Source: Legionella gratiana (GTDB lineage: Bacteria > Pseudomonadota > Gammaproteobacteria > Legionellales > Legionellaceae). From it: a stretch of 64,000 nt of DNA. Numbering within the stretch: position 1 is the first letter of the stretch; each line of letters begins with the position of its first letter. Positions 19,202 through 30,197 of the stretch are shown here, in pieces. The translations under genes and the position numbers were made by a program. The notes under the pieces were generated by a model. The model had not been told where the DNA came from and ran no database searches. It saw only the letters and a program-made list of their open reading frames with translations. The stretch lies in NCBI RefSeq assembly GCF_001467695.1, contig NZ_LNYE01000003.1:1-64000 (forward strand). Reading direction: 5' to 3'.

Positions 19202-19875
19202 ATTTTACCTTCTCCTTGTTTTTGAAACAATGTCAGCGTGAATTACTGATTCAAGTACGCCAGCCGCGTTTCTTGGTTAATTCGTGTTTGTTTTTCTTAA
19301 TTTTCCTTCTTATGTTTCCGCTTACTATAAAACCAGAGATAGCGTTATTACGCACTATAGCTCCTGGCTTAGTCTGGATGGCAATCCTCTTATCTTCATT
19401 GCTTTCTGCGGAACGTTTATTTCAACAGGATTATGAGCACGGTGTTATTGAACAATGGCTTGTTTCAGGTCGTTCGTTACCCTTGCTCGTTAGTGCAAAA
19501 GTAGTTGCACATTGGTTATTTCATCTATTGCCGCTACTTGTTTTATGTCCCGTAGTCGCTGTATTGTTTTCTTTAAGCGTATGGGAAACCTGGGTATTAG
19601 TATTGACTATTATTTGTGGGACTCCAGCTTTATTGTTTCTTTGTGCTATGGTTGCTGCTTTTGGCGTTGGCAATCAAAAAGGTATTTTAATGGCGTTAAT
19701 TTTATTGCCGCTCACTTTACCTTTATTGATTTTTGCAAGTGGCACGTTAACTATCGCGATGCAAGGTATGCCTATTAGTGCTTATTTGGCTTTGTTATTA
19801 GCCATGTCGGTGATTGCCATTGGTTTTTTACCTTATGCAATTGCTGGGGTAATGCGTATTAGTTACGTCGAATAA
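19198..19875 (+). CDS. ccmB: Haem exporter membrane protein CcmB
   Basis: The 225-residue inner-membrane subunit partners CcmA. Six hydrophobic segments are visible (starting near residues 22, 47, 100, 128, 160 and 195). The GTG at 19198 overlaps the ccmA stop and has AGGAG eight bases upstream, so it is preferred to the TTG at 19192. Length matches the family (about 220). Confidence 0.95.
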   Translation: MNFTFSLFLKQCQRELLIQVRQPRFLVNSCLFFLIFLLMFPLTIKPEIALLRTIAPGLVWMAILLSSLLSAERLFQQDYEHGVIEQWLVSGRSLPLLVSAKVVAHWLFHLLPLLVLCPVVAVLFSLSVWETWVLVLTIICGTPALLFLCAMVAAFGVGNQKGILMALILLPLTLPLLIFASGTLTIAMQGMPISAYLALLLAMSVIAIGFLPYAIAGVMRISYVE

Positions 19876-19945
19876 TTTATCCATCGTGTTTTGAGAAAAT
19901 CACGATACATGATAAAATCCGGTTTTTTTGATTTCAATTATTCCT

Positions 19946-20689
19946 ATGTGGAAATTTTTATACCAGCTAGCATCACCAAAATTTTTTTATACATTTTCTG
20001 GACGGATCACGCCAAGTTTAGCTGTGGGTTCCATAGTGATACTCATCGTAGGTGCTGTCTGGGGATTAGCATTTGCTCCACCTGATTACCAACAAGGAGA
20101 TGCTTTTCGTATTATTTATGTTCATGTTCCCAGTGCATTTTTATCTATGGCACTTTATGTGTGGATGGGATTTTTAGCTGTATTACTTTTAGTTTGGCGT
20201 ATTAAAATCGCAGGTCTTCTAATTCATATTGTCGCTCAAGTAGGTCTTTATATGGCTTTTCTAGCTTTGGCCACAGGAAGTATTTGGGGAAAACCCATGT
20301 GGGGTGCTTGGTGGGTTTGGGATGCCCGTTTGACGTCTGAACTCGTTCTTTTTTTGCTTTATGCTGCGATTTTGGCCACTTATCAAGCGGCAAAAAATAA
20401 AGAGGATGGTGATAAAATTATTGCCATCTTGACCTTAGTAGGCATTATTGACTTACCGATTATTCATTACTCAGTTTATTGGTGGAATACCTTGCATCAA
20501 GGATCTACTTTATCCATTTTTGCAAAACCTAAGATTGATGGCAGTATGTTATATCCTTTGTTGTTTACCTTGGTTGGATTTTTTCTCTATTGCTTGTGGA
20601 TTATTTTAGAGAGAGCACGCCAAGAGTTATTGTTTCGCGAAAAAAGGCAGTCTTGGGTCAGGATTCAATTTGAGGGAGAATTTAAGTGA
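19946..20689 (+). CDS. ccmC: Haem handling protein CcmC
   Basis: The 247-residue six-span protein loads haem onto CcmE. The WWD-type haem-handling motif is GAWWVWDARLTSE (about residue 120). Conserved His residues occur in YVHVPSAF (about 60) and in IHYSVYWWNTLHQG (about 180). The ATG at 19946 is chosen over an in-frame TTG 18 bases upstream. Its stop overlaps the ccmD GTG. Confidence 0.96.
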   Translation: MWKFLYQLASPKFFYTFSGRITPSLAVGSIVILIVGAVWGLAFAPPDYQQGDAFRIIYVHVPSAFLSMALYVWMGFLAVLLLVWRIKIAGLLIHIVAQVGLYMAFLALATGSIWGKPMWGAWWVWDARLTSELVLFLLYAAILATYQAAKNKEDGDKIIAILTLVGIIDLPIIHYSVYWWNTLHQGSTLSIFAKPKIDGSMLYPLLFTLVGFFLYCLWIILERARQELLFREKRQSWVRIQFEGEFK

Positions 20690-20844
20690 ATCAATTTTTA
20701 GAATGGCTTACTATGGGCGGGTACTCCATTTATGTTTGGTCAGCTTATGGCTTAGTGAGTGTTGTTTTAGTCATGAATTTATTAGGGATGAAATGGAAGA
20801 GAAAACAAACACGTCAAAAATTACAACAATGGTTTAAGCGATAG
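20686..20844 (+). CDS. ccmD: Small membrane protein CcmD
   Basis: The 52-residue protein starts at a GTG overlapping the ccmC stop and ends two bases before ccmE. The typical [13 protein letters not shown] motif precedes one membrane span, and a basic tail ([10 protein letters not shown]) follows. CcmD stabilises the CcmABC complex and is needed to release holo-CcmE. Confidence 0.93.
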   Translation: MNQFLEWLTMGGYSIYVWSAYGLVSVVLVMNLLGMKWKRKQTRQKLQQWFKR

Positions 20845-20846
20845 AA

Positions 20847-21278
20847 ATGGTTTCAGCACGCAGACGTAAGTTAATAATTTTACTCGTTGCTCTAGGCATT
20901 TTATCTATAGCTGCAGCCTTGGTTTTATATGCTCTAAGACAAAATATCAGCCTATTTTACACACCAACTCAGGCTATCGCCGGTGAAGCCCCACAACACC
21001 ATGCGATTCGCATAGGCGGTATGGTAGAGAAAGGTTCGATTACTCGTGCGCAGCAAGGTTTAGAGGTACAATTTAAGGTAACCGATTTTAATCAAACCAT
21101 TACTATAACTTATACAGGTATTTTGCCTGATTTATTTAGAGAAGGGCAGGGTATAGTGGCTGAGGGACAACTCATTGATAATCAACATTTTCGTGCCACA
21201 CAAGTTCTGGCGAAACATGATGCCAATTATATGCCGCCTGAAGTAAAAGCTGCTTTGTCTCAAAAGGTGCGTTCATGA
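20847..21278 (+). CDS. ccmE: Haem chaperone CcmE
   Basis: The 143-residue protein has an N-terminal membrane anchor (about residues 8-28) and a periplasmic OB-fold domain. The covalent haem-binding His is in [14 protein letters not shown] (about residue 126), with the family HxxxY spacing. It takes haem from CcmC and hands it to CcmF/H. The stop overlaps the ccmF ATG by four bases. Confidence 0.96.
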   Translation: MVSARRRKLIILLVALGILSIAAALVLYALRQNISLFYTPTQAIAGEAPQHHAIRIGGMVEKGSITRAQQGLEVQFKVTDFNQTITITYTGILPDLFREGQGIVAEGQLIDNQHFRATQVLAKHDANYMPPEVKAALSQKVRS

Positions 21279-23224
21279 TTGCAGAATTAGGATTGTTTTC
21301 TTTGATTTTGGCTTTGATTGCTTCGGTTATGCAAGCAGTGATTCCTTTAGTTGGTGTGCAATTGAATCGTCATGATTGGATGAATGCCGCCCAGGTATAT
21401 GCAGTTTGTCAATTTTTCTTTATTGCTTTGGCTTATTTATTGCTTACCCTTTGCTTTTTGCAGGATGATTTTTCGGTGATCTATGTGGTAAGTAATTCCA
21501 GTATTTCCTTACCTTGGTTTTATAAACTCTGTGCTGTATGGGGTGGACATGAAGGATCGATGTTATTGTGGGTTGCAATCCTTAGTTTTTGGACTTTATT
21601 GGTAGCCTTTTGTAGTTCGGGACTTGAGCCGGAGATGCGCACCCGCGTTTTAGTAGTTTTAGGTTGGTTGAGTATTGGATTTATTCTTTTTTTATTAACC
21701 ACATCCAATCCTTTTTTACGCCAATTTCAAGTGTTGAATACACAAGGGCGTGATTTAAATCCATTATTACAGGATCCTGGTTTTTTGTTTCATCCCCCTA
21801 TGTTGTATATGGGATATGTTGGTTTTTCGGTGGCATTTGCATTTGCAATTGCTGCACTTTGGGCTGGCAAAGTAGAAACCGGTTGGTCAAAATGGACAAG
21901 ACCTTGGACATTAGCCGCATGGTGTTGTTTAACAGCTGGAATTACTTTAGGGAGTTGGTGGGCTTATCGAGAGTTAGGCTGGGGTGGATGGTGGTTTTGG
22001 GATCCTGTTGAAAATGCTTCTTTTATGCCTTGGTTAGTGGGTACAGCATTATTGCATTCTCTAGCGGTAACAGAACAACGACAACAATTTAAAGCATGGA
22101 CAATGTTACTGGCGATTACTGCTTTTTCTTTAAGCCTTATTGGTACTTTTTTAGTGCGTTCGGGTGTTCTAACTTCGGTGCATGCATTCGCTGTAGATCC
22201 CCAACGAGGATTATATATTTTAGGATTTTTACTCTTTGTTATTGGAGGCTCCTTAATATTATTTCTTTTTAGAGCACAAACACTACATTCAGCCAATAAT
22301 CCCAGTCCTTTTTCTCGGGATAGTGCTTTATTATTAAATAATGTCTTTTTAGTGGTTATGATGCTGACTGTTTTAATGGGTACAGTTTATCCACTTCTTG
22401 TCGAGGGTTTAGGGTTAGGTAAATTATCAGTAGGTGCTCCTTATTTTAATTCTGTATTTATTCCGTTGATGGTTCCTATGTTGTTATTAATGGGAATTGG
22501 CATACATTTAAAATGGAACAAAGATAATTGGCAAATAGTATTAAAAAAGCTCTGGGGAACGGCTGCGCTGAGTTTATTACTTCCATTGGTCTTATTAATA
22601 GTTACTAAAAAATTTGACTCTTCAGCGTTTATGGGATTGTGTCTGGCTTTTTGGGTGATTTTAAGTACTGTTCAAGCAGCATATAAACGAGTCAATGAAC
22701 GTGGTTTATCTCATATAGGACAAGCTTATTGGGGCATGATTTCGGCTCATTTGGGTGTTGCTGCTACGGTAATTGGCATCGCAGTTTCTACCGCTTATGG
22801 AGTACAAGATGATGTGCAGATGGAGCCAGGTAAACAAGTGGATTTGCTTGGCTATTCTATAGAATTTCTACATCAAGAACCGCTGTCTGGTCCTAATTAC
22901 AAAGGAACTAGGGCTCAATTTAAAATAAGCTATAACGACAAAGTGCGATTTATTTATCCTGAAAAAAGACTATATACTGTAGGTCAAATGGCTATGACAG
23001 AATCGGCAATTGATGTTACGCCCTTTAGGGATATTTATGTAGCTTTAGGAGAGCCTTTAACTAATGATTCCTGGTCGGTACGGCTCTATTATAAACCGTG
23101 TATTCGCTGGATTTGGTTTGGTGGTTTTATGATTTTGGGAGGTGGTTTTCTTGCCCTGACTGATAAACGATATTATCAAAGACGACGTTCAGTTGTAGTG
23201 GGCACCGAGGAGCTTAACGCATGA
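21275..23224 (+). CDS. ccmF: Cytochrome c haem lyase subunit CcmF
   Basis: The 649-residue multi-span protein contains the WWD haem-binding motif [15 protein letters not shown] (about residue 233), and [11 protein letters not shown] near residue 90. It attaches haem to apocytochrome together with CcmH and CcmI. Length fits the family (about 650). It is coupled to both neighbours by 4-base overlaps. Confidence 0.96.
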   Translation: MIAELGLFSLILALIASVMQAVIPLVGVQLNRHDWMNAAQVYAVCQFFFIALAYLLLTLCFLQDDFSVIYVVSNSSISLPWFYKLCAVWGGHEGSMLLWVAILSFWTLLVAFCSSGLEPEMRTRVLVVLGWLSIGFILFLLTTSNPFLRQFQVLNTQGRDLNPLLQDPGFLFHPPMLYMGYVGFSVAFAFAIAALWAGKVETGWSKWTRPWTLAAWCCLTAGITLGSWWAYRELGWGGWWFWDPVENASFMPWLVGTALLHSLAVTEQRQQFKAWTMLLAITAFSLSLIGTFLVRSGVLTSVHAFAVDPQRGLYILGFLLFVIGGSLILFLFRAQTLHSANNPSPFSRDSALLLNNVFLVVMMLTVLMGTVYPLLVEGLGLGKLSVGAPYFNSVFIPLMVPMLLLMGIGIHLKWNKDNWQIVLKKLWGTAALSLLLPLVLLIVTKKFDSSAFMGLCLAFWVILSTVQAAYKRVNERGLSHIGQAYWGMISAHLGVAATVIGIAVSTAYGVQDDVQMEPGKQVDLLGYSIEFLHQEPLSGPNYKGTRAQFKISYNDKVRFIYPEKRLYTVGQMAMTESAIDVTPFRDIYVALGEPLTNDSWSVRLYYKPCIRWIWFGGFMILGGGFLALTDKRYYQRRRSVVVGTEELNA

Positions 23225-23754
23225 GAAAAGTGTTCTGGAAAGCAATTCCTATCCTTCTTTTTTTGTTGCTCAGTATTTTCCTTTGGCGAGGGTTGTCGCT
23301 TAATCCTCATGAGTTACCTTCCGCTCAGATCGGAAAATCCTTACCTGATTTTCGCCTGCCTCAATTGCAAAACCCGGAATTTTTCTTTAATTCCAGTCAG
23401 CTTCGCGACCAAGTTGTTTTGTTAAATGTTTGGGCTAGTTGGTGTGCAGCTTGTGTGGATGAGCAGGTTTTTATGTTGCAATTAGCACGTCAAGGAATTC
23501 CCATTTATGGATTAAATTATAAAGACAAATCCGCTAATGCATTGCAATGGTTGTCACAATGGGGAAATCCCTATAAGCTGGTTTTTCAAGATAGAAATGG
23601 AAAAGTTGCTATCGATTTAGGTGTTTATGGAGCACCCGAAACTTTTGTGATTGATAAAAAGGGTGTCATTCGTTATCGCCACGCAGGCATTATAAACCAA
23701 GAAATTTGGTTAAAAGAAATTGCTCCTTTAATGAAGCAACTGGAGCAGGCTTGA
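23221..23754 (+). CDS. ccmG: Periplasmic thiol-disulfide oxidoreductase CcmG (DsbE)
   Basis: The 177-residue thioredoxin-fold protein is tethered by an N-terminal signal anchor (about residues 6-24). The redox site is NVWASWCAACVDEQ (Cys about 77 and 80; WCxxC), and the cis-Pro loop is in GVYGAPETFVID. It reduces apocytochrome c cysteines before haem attachment. Confidence 0.95.
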   Translation: MRKVFWKAIPILLFLLLSIFLWRGLSLNPHELPSAQIGKSLPDFRLPQLQNPEFFFNSSQLRDQVVLLNVWASWCAACVDEQVFMLQLARQGIPIYGLNYKDKSANALQWLSQWGNPYKLVFQDRNGKVAIDLGVYGAPETFVIDKKGVIRYRHAGIINQEIWLKEIAPLMKQLEQA

Positions 23755-24164
23755 TGAGTAAACTCTTTACCCAACTTATTTTTTGGAGCTTTTTTCTTTT
23801 TTTAAGTTCGTTCACTTGGGCAAACAGTAGTTATCCTTTTGATTCAGTAAAAAAAGAGGTCCAATTTAATTATCTTCTAAAAGATTTACGTTGCTTAGTT
23901 TGTCAAAATCAAGACTTAGCAGATTCCAATGCGGAGTTAGCTAAAGATTTACGTGATCAAGTTTATCAAATGGTTAAAGAGGGTAAAAGTGATAGTGAAA
24001 TAAGTGATTATCTGACCGCACGTTATGGTGATTTTATTTTATTTAAACCACCAGTAAAATCGATTACCCTTTTATTATGGTTTGGTCCTTTTTTATTTCT
24101 ATTGCTGGGATTTGTTATTTTTTGGCGAACTTGTCTTGCGACTCGAGAAAATAAGCAAGTGTAA
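23754..24164 (+). CDS. ccmH: Apocytochrome c thiol reductase CcmH
   Basis: The 136-residue protein starts at the ATG that overlaps the ccmG stop. It has a signal peptide (about residues 1-22), the reductase motif LRCLVCQNQ (about 47) and a C-terminal membrane anchor. It reduces or presents apocytochrome thiols to CcmF. A longer frame from 23706 runs inside ccmG and is not the start. Confidence 0.95.
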   Translation: MSKLFTQLIFWSFFLFLSSFTWANSSYPFDSVKKEVQFNYLLKDLRCLVCQNQDLADSNAELAKDLRDQVYQMVKEGKSDSEISDYLTARYGDFILFKPPVKSITLLLWFGPFLFLLLGFVIFWRTCLATRENKQV

Positions 24165-24223
24165 CCTGCTTGTGATTGGATGTGTGCGTCGCTTGAGCCA
24201 GGCTATTATAAAGTGAGTTATTT

Positions 24224-24907
24224 ATGAATGAGTGGGGGTTACTGAGTTTACTAGTTGGGTTAACTGTATTAGCGAGTATCTTCATAGTTTATCCTTTTAG
24301 ACGTCGTTTCATTGCCATCTTTGTGTTGATTCCTGTTATTTTTGTAACAGCATTCACAGGTTATTTTTATTGGGGCGATTTTGGTTCATGGCAACAATAT
24401 GTTCATCTCCTCGATACACAAAAAAAAGCGAATGACGTGTTAAAGACCATTAAAAGTCCACAAGAGTTAATTGAGAAACTACGTGCAAAACTGGATGATA
24501 CTCCAAAGAGTGCTAAAGGTTGGTATCTTTTGGGTCGTTTGTACAGTAGCCAGAATGAAAAGCAGAATGCGGTTGCTGCTTTTGCAAAAGCGTATCAGTT
24601 TCATCCAGAGGACGAACAATATGCAGTGAATTATGCTCATAGTTTGTGGGTGTTCAATAATTATCAATTTACTGTACAGACTACAGAGATCTTAAGTCGG
24701 ATCTTGAAAGCCAATCCAAATCAACCTGATGCATTGTCTATGCTGGCCATGGATGCATTTACCAGTCATGCTTATGAAGATGCAATAGATTATTGGCAAC
24801 GTTTGCTAAATATAGTGCCTGCACAATCAGAAGAAGCTCAGTCAATTCAAAAGGCAATTGCTAAGGCAGAAGAGCATATTAGGTTGAAAAATAAAAATAG
24901 TGATTAA
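24224..24907 (+). CDS. ccmI: Cytochrome c biogenesis protein CcmI (TPR)
   Basis: The 227-residue protein has two N-terminal membrane segments (about residues 4-22 and 30-50) and then a TPR domain (SAKGWYLLGRLYSSQ, then AVAAFAKAYQFHPEDEQYA). It resembles the C-terminal half of split CcmH, also called CcmI or CycH, which holds the apocytochrome C-terminus. It lies 60 bases after ccmH and ends the operon. Confidence 0.88.
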   Translation: MNEWGLLSLLVGLTVLASIFIVYPFRRRFIAIFVLIPVIFVTAFTGYFYWGDFGSWQQYVHLLDTQKKANDVLKTIKSPQELIEKLRAKLDDTPKSAKGWYLLGRLYSSQNEKQNAVAAFAKAYQFHPEDEQYAVNYAHSLWVFNNYQFTVQTTEILSRILKANPNQPDALSMLAMDAFTSHAYEDAIDYWQRLLNIVPAQSEEAQSIQKAIAKAEEHIRLKNKNSD

Positions 24908-25031
24908 GTAAATAGACCCAAGTTTAAGAAAATAAAAATTGAACCATGTACTCTCGCTAAGTCTCGATTTATAATGCAATTAATTTTAAATCTGCTAGTC
25001 TTTAAATAATTATAAGAATTTTAAGGAGAAC

Positions 25032-25475
25032 ATGATGTATAAGAGGGTATTGTTTGCTACTGACTTTGATGAGGTTGGTATTATAGCAGCACATAAGGCA
25101 AAAAAAATTGCCGATGAAAATGGTGCTGATCTAATACTTGTGCATGTCGTAGAGCCTATTCCAGCTTATGCTTACCCTGGTTTTGCTGGATTTGCAGAAG
25201 TTGAAATGTCTATCCGAGAACAAGCTGAAAAAGAGCTTAATGATTTAGGCGAAAAATTAGGGGTGGATGCAAAACATAGATTCATCGAATTTGGTTCTAC
25301 CAAAAATGAAATATTAAGAGTAGCACAAGAACGAAGTATTGATTTAATAGTTACAGGGAGTCATGGAAAACACGGTCTTTCTTTACTATTAGGTTCGACA
25401 GCAAACTCCATTTTGCATGGTGCTGAATGTGATGTGTTGATTGTTCGATCTGTTCCCCCAGAAAAGCATACATAA
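25032..25475 (+). CDS. Universal stress protein (UspA family)
   Basis: The 147-residue protein has the Usp fold: YKRVLFATDFDEVG at the start and the nucleotide-binding loop GSHGKHGLSLLLGSTANSIL (about residues 112-131) that marks ATP-binding Usp proteins. AAGGAG precedes two consecutive ATGs; the second (25035) has the better six-base spacing. It stands alone after the ccm operon. Confidence 0.92.
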   Translation: MMYKRVLFATDFDEVGIIAAHKAKKIADENGADLILVHVVEPIPAYAYPGFAGFAEVEMSIREQAEKELNDLGEKLGVDAKHRFIEFGSTKNEILRVAQERSIDLIVTGSHGKHGLSLLLGSTANSILHGAECDVLIVRSVPPEKHT

Positions 25476-25561
25476 GTATATTATCACTTGGCAAAGAGAG
25501 GCTAAGGATTTCTTTGGTGAAAAGGGGCCTTAGTTTCCTAGGTTTATGATTTTTCTTAATT

Positions 25562-25705
25562 AGACTTCGTTCCAAACTCTACTGTAGTGGAGAGTTGCTA
25601 CGTTGATAAGGTGTTCGAATCCTCATGTACTGGCGTGTACACTCCCGTTCTGTGCTCTGTTTCTCCTCGCACTTCCCTCACTACAGCGAGTTTGGAACGA
25701 AGTCT
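25562..25705. mobile_element. MITE-like palindromic element
   Basis: An 18-bp perfect inverted repeat, AGACTTCGTTCCAAACTC (25562-25579) and 25688-25705, bounds a 144-bp segment. The complementarity continues inward with one indel (ACTGTAGTG/CACTACAG). Both ends abut TA, as for IS630/Tc1-mariner targets. It contains no gene. A non-autonomous element mobilised in trans is the likely reading. Confidence 0.65.
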
Positions 25706-25776
25706 ATTGAGTTTGACTTCATTGTATTTCTCAAGAGGCTAGAAAACCGGTATACTATCTAATTCCGGTTTATATT

Positions 25777-26757
25777 ATGAATCTACTTATGAAATTGTTG
25801 CGTGGCGTTCAACATTTTTCTGCTTTTAATAAAGGTGTGGTAGCAACTATAGGTAATTTTGATGGAGTGCACTTAGGTCATCAAAGTCTTATTAAGACTT
25901 TAAGATCTAAGGCAAATCACTTAAAATTGCCTTTGGTTCTTGTTCTATTTGAACCGCAACCTAGGGAATATTTCCAGAAAGAGAAAGCACCAGCAAGACT
26001 CTCGAGTTTAAGGGAGAAACTAGACGTATTGCGCTGTTGTCAGATTGATTATATTTATTGTTTTAAATTTAATAATAACTTAGCTCAAACATCTGCAACA
26101 GATTTTGCTCGGCATTATTTGTTTTCTAGGTTAAATGTGAAGCATCTTCTTGTAGGTGAGGATTTTCGCTTTGGAAAAAATAGAGAAGGTGATATCTATT
26201 TACTTAAAGAACTCAGTAAAGAATATGCCTGCGATGTACATGTTTATTCTAATTTTTGTATTAATGAAGACCGAATTAGTTCAACAAAGATTAGAATTGC
26301 TTTACAGCAGGGAGATTTGAATACTGCAGCAAAATTTCTAGGCAGAACTTACAATATATGTGGACGTATATTGCATGGTGATGGACGTGGGCGTCAGTGG
26401 GGTATTCCTACAGCAAATCTTGCTCTTCATCGTTACTCTTTGCCTTTACATGGAGTGTTTGTTGTTCAGGTTCGTGTTGCTTCTAAAATAGTATATGGAG
26501 TAGCAAATGTGGGACGTCGTCCTACAGTAGATGGTAGTAAAAACATTCTGGAAGTGCATTTGTTTGATTTTGATCAATCGATCTATGGTGAGTTAATGCA
26601 GGTGTTTTTCTTGCACAAATTACGTGATGAGGTTAAATTCATTTCAGTGGATGCTTTGCTCGCGCAGATTCATAGGGATATTGAAGCGGCGAAAGCATAT
26701 CTTAGGATTTATAGCAATTCACCACAAAATTTTAGTGAGCGGTCAGCTGCTCCATAA
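25777..26757 (+). CDS. ribF: Riboflavin kinase / FAD synthetase
   Basis: The 326-residue bifunctional enzyme makes FMN and then FAD. The N-terminal adenylyltransferase domain shows VVATIGNFDGVHLGHQSLI (about residues 20-38) and LLVGEDFRFGKNREGD. The C-terminal kinase domain shows GRGRQWGIPTANLAL (about 205-219) and GVANVGRRPTVDG. An ATG at 25789 gives the more typical MKLLRG start. It lies 37 bases before ileS. Confidence 0.95.
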   Translation: MNLLMKLLRGVQHFSAFNKGVVATIGNFDGVHLGHQSLIKTLRSKANHLKLPLVLVLFEPQPREYFQKEKAPARLSSLREKLDVLRCCQIDYIYCFKFNNNLAQTSATDFARHYLFSRLNVKHLLVGEDFRFGKNREGDIYLLKELSKEYACDVHVYSNFCINEDRISSTKIRIALQQGDLNTAAKFLGRTYNICGRILHGDGRGRQWGIPTANLALHRYSLPLHGVFVVQVRVASKIVYGVANVGRRPTVDGSKNILEVHLFDFDQSIYGELMQVFFLHKLRDEVKFISVDALLAQIHRDIEAAKAYLRIYSNSPQNFSERSAAP

Positions 26758-26794
26758 TTCCAGGTAAATTAACGATTTCGCAGAGTGAGCTCTT

Positions 26795-29590
26795 ATGGCA
26801 GAATATAAAGATACATTAAATCTTCCTAATACTTCATTTCCAATGAAAGCTAGTTTGGCAACTCGAGAGCCAGAGGTCTTAGCTGATTGGCAGGCAAAAA
26901 AAGTATATGAAAAAATTCGTAAAGCTCGTGCAGGGGGTAAAAAATTCATTTTACATGATGGACCTCCTTATGCGAACGGTCATTTGCACTGTGGCCACGC
27001 GTTAAATAAAATTCTTAAAGATATTATTGTTAAATCCAAATCATTAAGTGGATATGATGCATCGTTTGTTCCTGGCTGGGACTGTCATGGATTACCCATA
27101 GAATTAAATGTAGAAAAAAAAATAGGACGGGTTGGCGATAAAGTATCGGCTCGAGATTTTCGAGCAAAATGCCGTGAATATGCAGCGAGTCAAATTGATA
27201 TTCAACGTGATGAGTTTCAACGACTTGGTGTTTTTGGTGACTGGTATAACCCATATGTTACTATGGATTTTCGTTATGAAGCCAATATAGTTCGTGCGTT
27301 AGGTTTGATTATCAAAAATGGTCATTTGCAACAGGGTTTCAAACCAGTACATTGGTGTGTTGATTGTGGTTCAGCGCTGGCTGAAGCAGAAGTTGATTAT
27401 GATGAAAAAGTGTCACCCTCTATAGATGTTGCTTTTTTTGCCGTAAAACCAGAAGAATTTATTCATTCTTTTCAATTAAAATTGGAAGTTAAACCCGTTA
27501 GTCTTCCTATTTGGACAACCACTCCTTGGACTTTACCTGCTAATGAAGCCGTGTGTTTACATCCTGTAATCGATTATTCTTTAGTAGATAGTGGTGAGTT
27601 TTATTTAATTCTTGCTACAGATTTAGTTGAATCAGCGATGGCACGTTATGGCATAAGCCAATACTCGATTCTTGGTTCTGCAAAAGGAAATGTTTTTGAG
27701 CATTTAAAATTAAACCATCCCCTTTACGAACGCATTGTTCCTGTAGTTTTAGGAGAACATGTGACTACTGAATCAGGTACTGGAAGTGTGCATACAGCAC
27801 CTGCCCATGGACCAGACGATTATTTAGTGGGTAAAGCGTACAATTTACCCTTGGTAAATCCTGTTAAAACAAACGGCCGTTTTGCCGAAGACGTTGCGCT
27901 ATTTGCTGGGTTACCGGTGTTAAAGGCTAACGACAGCATTCTAACTGCTTTAGCAGAAAAAGGTGTACTTTTAGCTAAGGAGAATATAAAACACAGTTAT
28001 CCCCATTGTTGGCGGCATAAATCTCCGATGATTTTTCTTGCTACGCCGCAATGGTTTATTTCTATGGATAAAAATCAATTAAGACAAAACATTATCAGGG
28101 AAATTGAGAAGGTCAACTGGGTTCCTGATTGGGGTAAAGCTCGCATCTATAATATGGTTGAAAATAGGCCGGATTGGTGTGTTTCAAGACAAAGGGCTTG
28201 GGGAACTCCTATGCCTTTATTTGTACATCATAAAACACGTGAATTGCATCCCAATACGCTTGAATTGATTGAAAAAATTGCTTTATTAATTGAAAAATCG
28301 GGGATCGATGTTTGGTTTGAAACGGATGCAAAAGAGCTATTGGGTAACGATGCTGAATTTTACGACAAGATCAGTGATACTCTGGATGTATGGTTTGACT
28401 CAGGAGTCACTCATTTCTGTGTATTACAACAAAATAAGGATTTGGCATTTCCTGCAGATATTTATTTTGAAGGCTCCGATCAACATCGAGGTTGGTTTAA
28501 CTCTTCGTTAACTACTTCGGTGGCAATGTATGATGTAGCACCCTACAAAACTGTATTAACGCATGGTTATACTGTAGATGCTGAGGGTAAAAAGTTATCT
28601 AAATCTAAAGGAAATTATGTTGCATTAGATCAGCTCGTTAATCAGTATGGGGCTGATATTTTACGTTTATGGGTAGCATCTACGGATTATCGTCATGAAG
28701 TGAGTATTTCGGATGAAATTATCAAGCGTAATGCGGATGCTTATCGACGTATTCGTAATACTGCTCGTTTTTTATTAGCTAATTTATTCGATTTTGATCC
28801 TGCTGTAGATTGTGTAGAAGCAAACGATCTTTTGGAGCTTGATAAATGGGCTTTAACACGTTGCCAGCTTCTTCAAGAAGAAATTATCGAAGCTTATGAC
28901 AATTATCAATTTCATGTTATCTATCAGAAGATTCATAATTTTTGCGCGGTAGACATGGGTAGCTTTTATCTTGATTTGATTAAAGACAGGCAATATACCT
29001 CCGCAAAACACAGTAGGGCGAGGCGCTCTTGTCAAACAGCAATGTACCATATGATTCGAGCATTTACTCTTTGGTTGGCACCGATACTGTCATTTACTGC
29101 TGAAGAAATAGGACGTTATATACCGGGTTATAAACAAGAATCGATTTTTACTGAGCTTTGGTATGATGCATGGCCAAGAGTTGATTCAGTACATATGGAA
29201 GATTGGGATGAATTGCATTTAATTCGTGATGAAGTGAATAAAGCTTTAGAGGAAACACGACAAAAAGGAGAGATTGGTTCTGCTTTGGCTGCAGAGGTTA
29301 CTTTATATGCAGACAATAAAACATTGCCCAAATTAACTCGTTTGGGTGAGGAGTTGCGCTTTTTATTAATTACTTCAGAAGCAAAAGTGCATCCTATGCA
29401 TTTAGCTCCAATTGGATTAGCAACTACCGAATGCGGTATTTCAATTGCAGTTGCTGCAAGTCAATATGAAAAATGCGCGCGCTGTTGGCATAGGCGTCCT
29501 GATGTGGGCCAAAATGAGCAGCATCCAGAGTTGTGTTTACGCTGTGTAGGAAACATTCAAGGCCAAGAAGAAACGAGGCAATTTATATGA
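26795..29590 (+). CDS. ileS: Isoleucyl-tRNA synthetase
   Basis: The 931-residue class Ia synthetase has the HIGH-type motif in [16 protein letters not shown] (about residue 60). The editing domain is marked by [12 protein letters not shown], the KMSKS-type loop is [11 protein letters not shown] (about 605), and a C-terminal zinc finger has CARCWHR and CLRC. It charges tRNA-Ile in the cytoplasm. The stop overlaps the lspA start by ATGA, an arrangement conserved in proteobacteria. Confidence 0.97.
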   Translation: MAEYKDTLNLPNTSFPMKASLATREPEVLADWQAKKVYEKIRKARAGGKKFILHDGPPYANGHLHCGHALNKILKDIIVKSKSLSGYDASFVPGWDCHGLPIELNVEKKIGRVGDKVSARDFRAKCREYAASQIDIQRDEFQRLGVFGDWYNPYVTMDFRYEANIVRALGLIIKNGHLQQGFKPVHWCVDCGSALAEAEVDYDEKVSPSIDVAFFAVKPEEFIHSFQLKLEVKPVSLPIWTTTPWTLPANEAVCLHPVIDYSLVDSGEFYLILATDLVESAMARYGISQYSILGSAKGNVFEHLKLNHPLYERIVPVVLGEHVTTESGTGSVHTAPAHGPDDYLVGKAYNLPLVNPVKTNGRFAEDVALFAGLPVLKANDSILTALAEKGVLLAKENIKHSYPHCWRHKSPMIFLATPQWFISMDKNQLRQNIIREIEKVNWVPDWGKARIYNMVENRPDWCVSRQRAWGTPMPLFVHHKTRELHPNTLELIEKIALLIEKSGIDVWFETDAKELLGNDAEFYDKISDTLDVWFDSGVTHFCVLQQNKDLAFPADIYFEGSDQHRGWFNSSLTTSVAMYDVAPYKTVLTHGYTVDAEGKKLSKSKGNYVALDQLVNQYGADILRLWVASTDYRHEVSISDEIIKRNADAYRRIRNTARFLLANLFDFDPAVDCVEANDLLELDKWALTRCQLLQEEIIEAYDNYQFHVIYQKIHNFCAVDMGSFYLDLIKDRQYTSAKHSRARRSCQTAMYHMIRAFTLWLAPILSFTAEEIGRYIPGYKQESIFTELWYDAWPRVDSVHMEDWDELHLIRDEVNKALEETRQKGEIGSALAAEVTLYADNKTLPKLTRLGEELRFLLITSEAKVHPMHLAPIGLATTECGISIAVAASQYEKCARCWHRRPDVGQNEQHPELCLRCVGNIQGQEETRQFI

Positions 29591-30057
29591 AAAAATGGCA
29601 TTGGTTTATGCTGAGCTTAGCTGTGATCGTTTGTGATCAGCTAAGCAAATATTTAGTGGGTATATTTTTAACTCCTTATCACCCATTACCAGTGTTCCCA
29701 ATGTTTAATCTTACTTTGGCTTATAATACTGGTGCTGCGTTTAGTTTTTTAAGTGGTGCAGGAGATTGGCATAGGTGGTTTTTTGCAGCTTTTAGTTTCA
29801 TCGTAAGCATTATTCTTGCCATTTGGTTGTATCGATCTGAAAATCAAACACGCTTACTTTCAGCTGGCATTAGTCTTATTTTGGGTGGAGCTATTGGTAA
29901 TTTATTGGATAGAGCGCTTCATGGCTATGTAATTGATTTTATTGATTTGTACTACAAACATCATCATTTTGCTACATTTAATATAGCCGATAGTGCCATT
30001 TGTATTGGTGCAGGACTTTTTGTTTTAGATGCTTTGATTACTAAAAGTAGTGATTAA
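29587..30057 (+). CDS. lspA: Lipoprotein signal peptidase (signal peptidase II)
   Basis: The 156-residue inner-membrane aspartyl protease cuts lipoprotein signal peptides. Four membrane spans are visible. The catalytic Asp residues are in [11 protein letters not shown] (about residue 118) and [11 protein letters not shown] (about 137), and [11 protein letters not shown] is the conserved Asn-containing box. The ATG at 29587 overlaps the ileS stop; the longer frame from 29533 is inside ileS. Confidence 0.97.
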   Translation: MKKWHWFMLSLAVIVCDQLSKYLVGIFLTPYHPLPVFPMFNLTLAYNTGAAFSFLSGAGDWHRWFFAAFSFIVSIILAIWLYRSENQTRLLSAGISLILGGAIGNLLDRALHGYVIDFIDLYYKHHHFATFNIADSAICIGAGLFVLDALITKSSD

Positions 30058-30147
30058 CTCCAGCACAAAAGAAAGCTATCAATTATGCTTTGCATTTTCT
30101 TAGTGTTATCTATCATGATCAACCAGAGATTTGGACCTAAATATTCA

Positions 30148-30176
30148 GCCTTTACTCAAATGAATAAAGGCATTTT
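30148..30176 (+). terminator. Probable terminator after ribF-ileS-lspA
   Basis: GCCTTTA and TAAAGGC form a 7-bp stem with a 10-base loop, followed by ATTTTAAG. It lies 90 bases after the lspA stop, before a convergent gene. Confidence 0.55.
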
Positions 30177-30197
30177 AAGACAACAAATAAAGAATGA

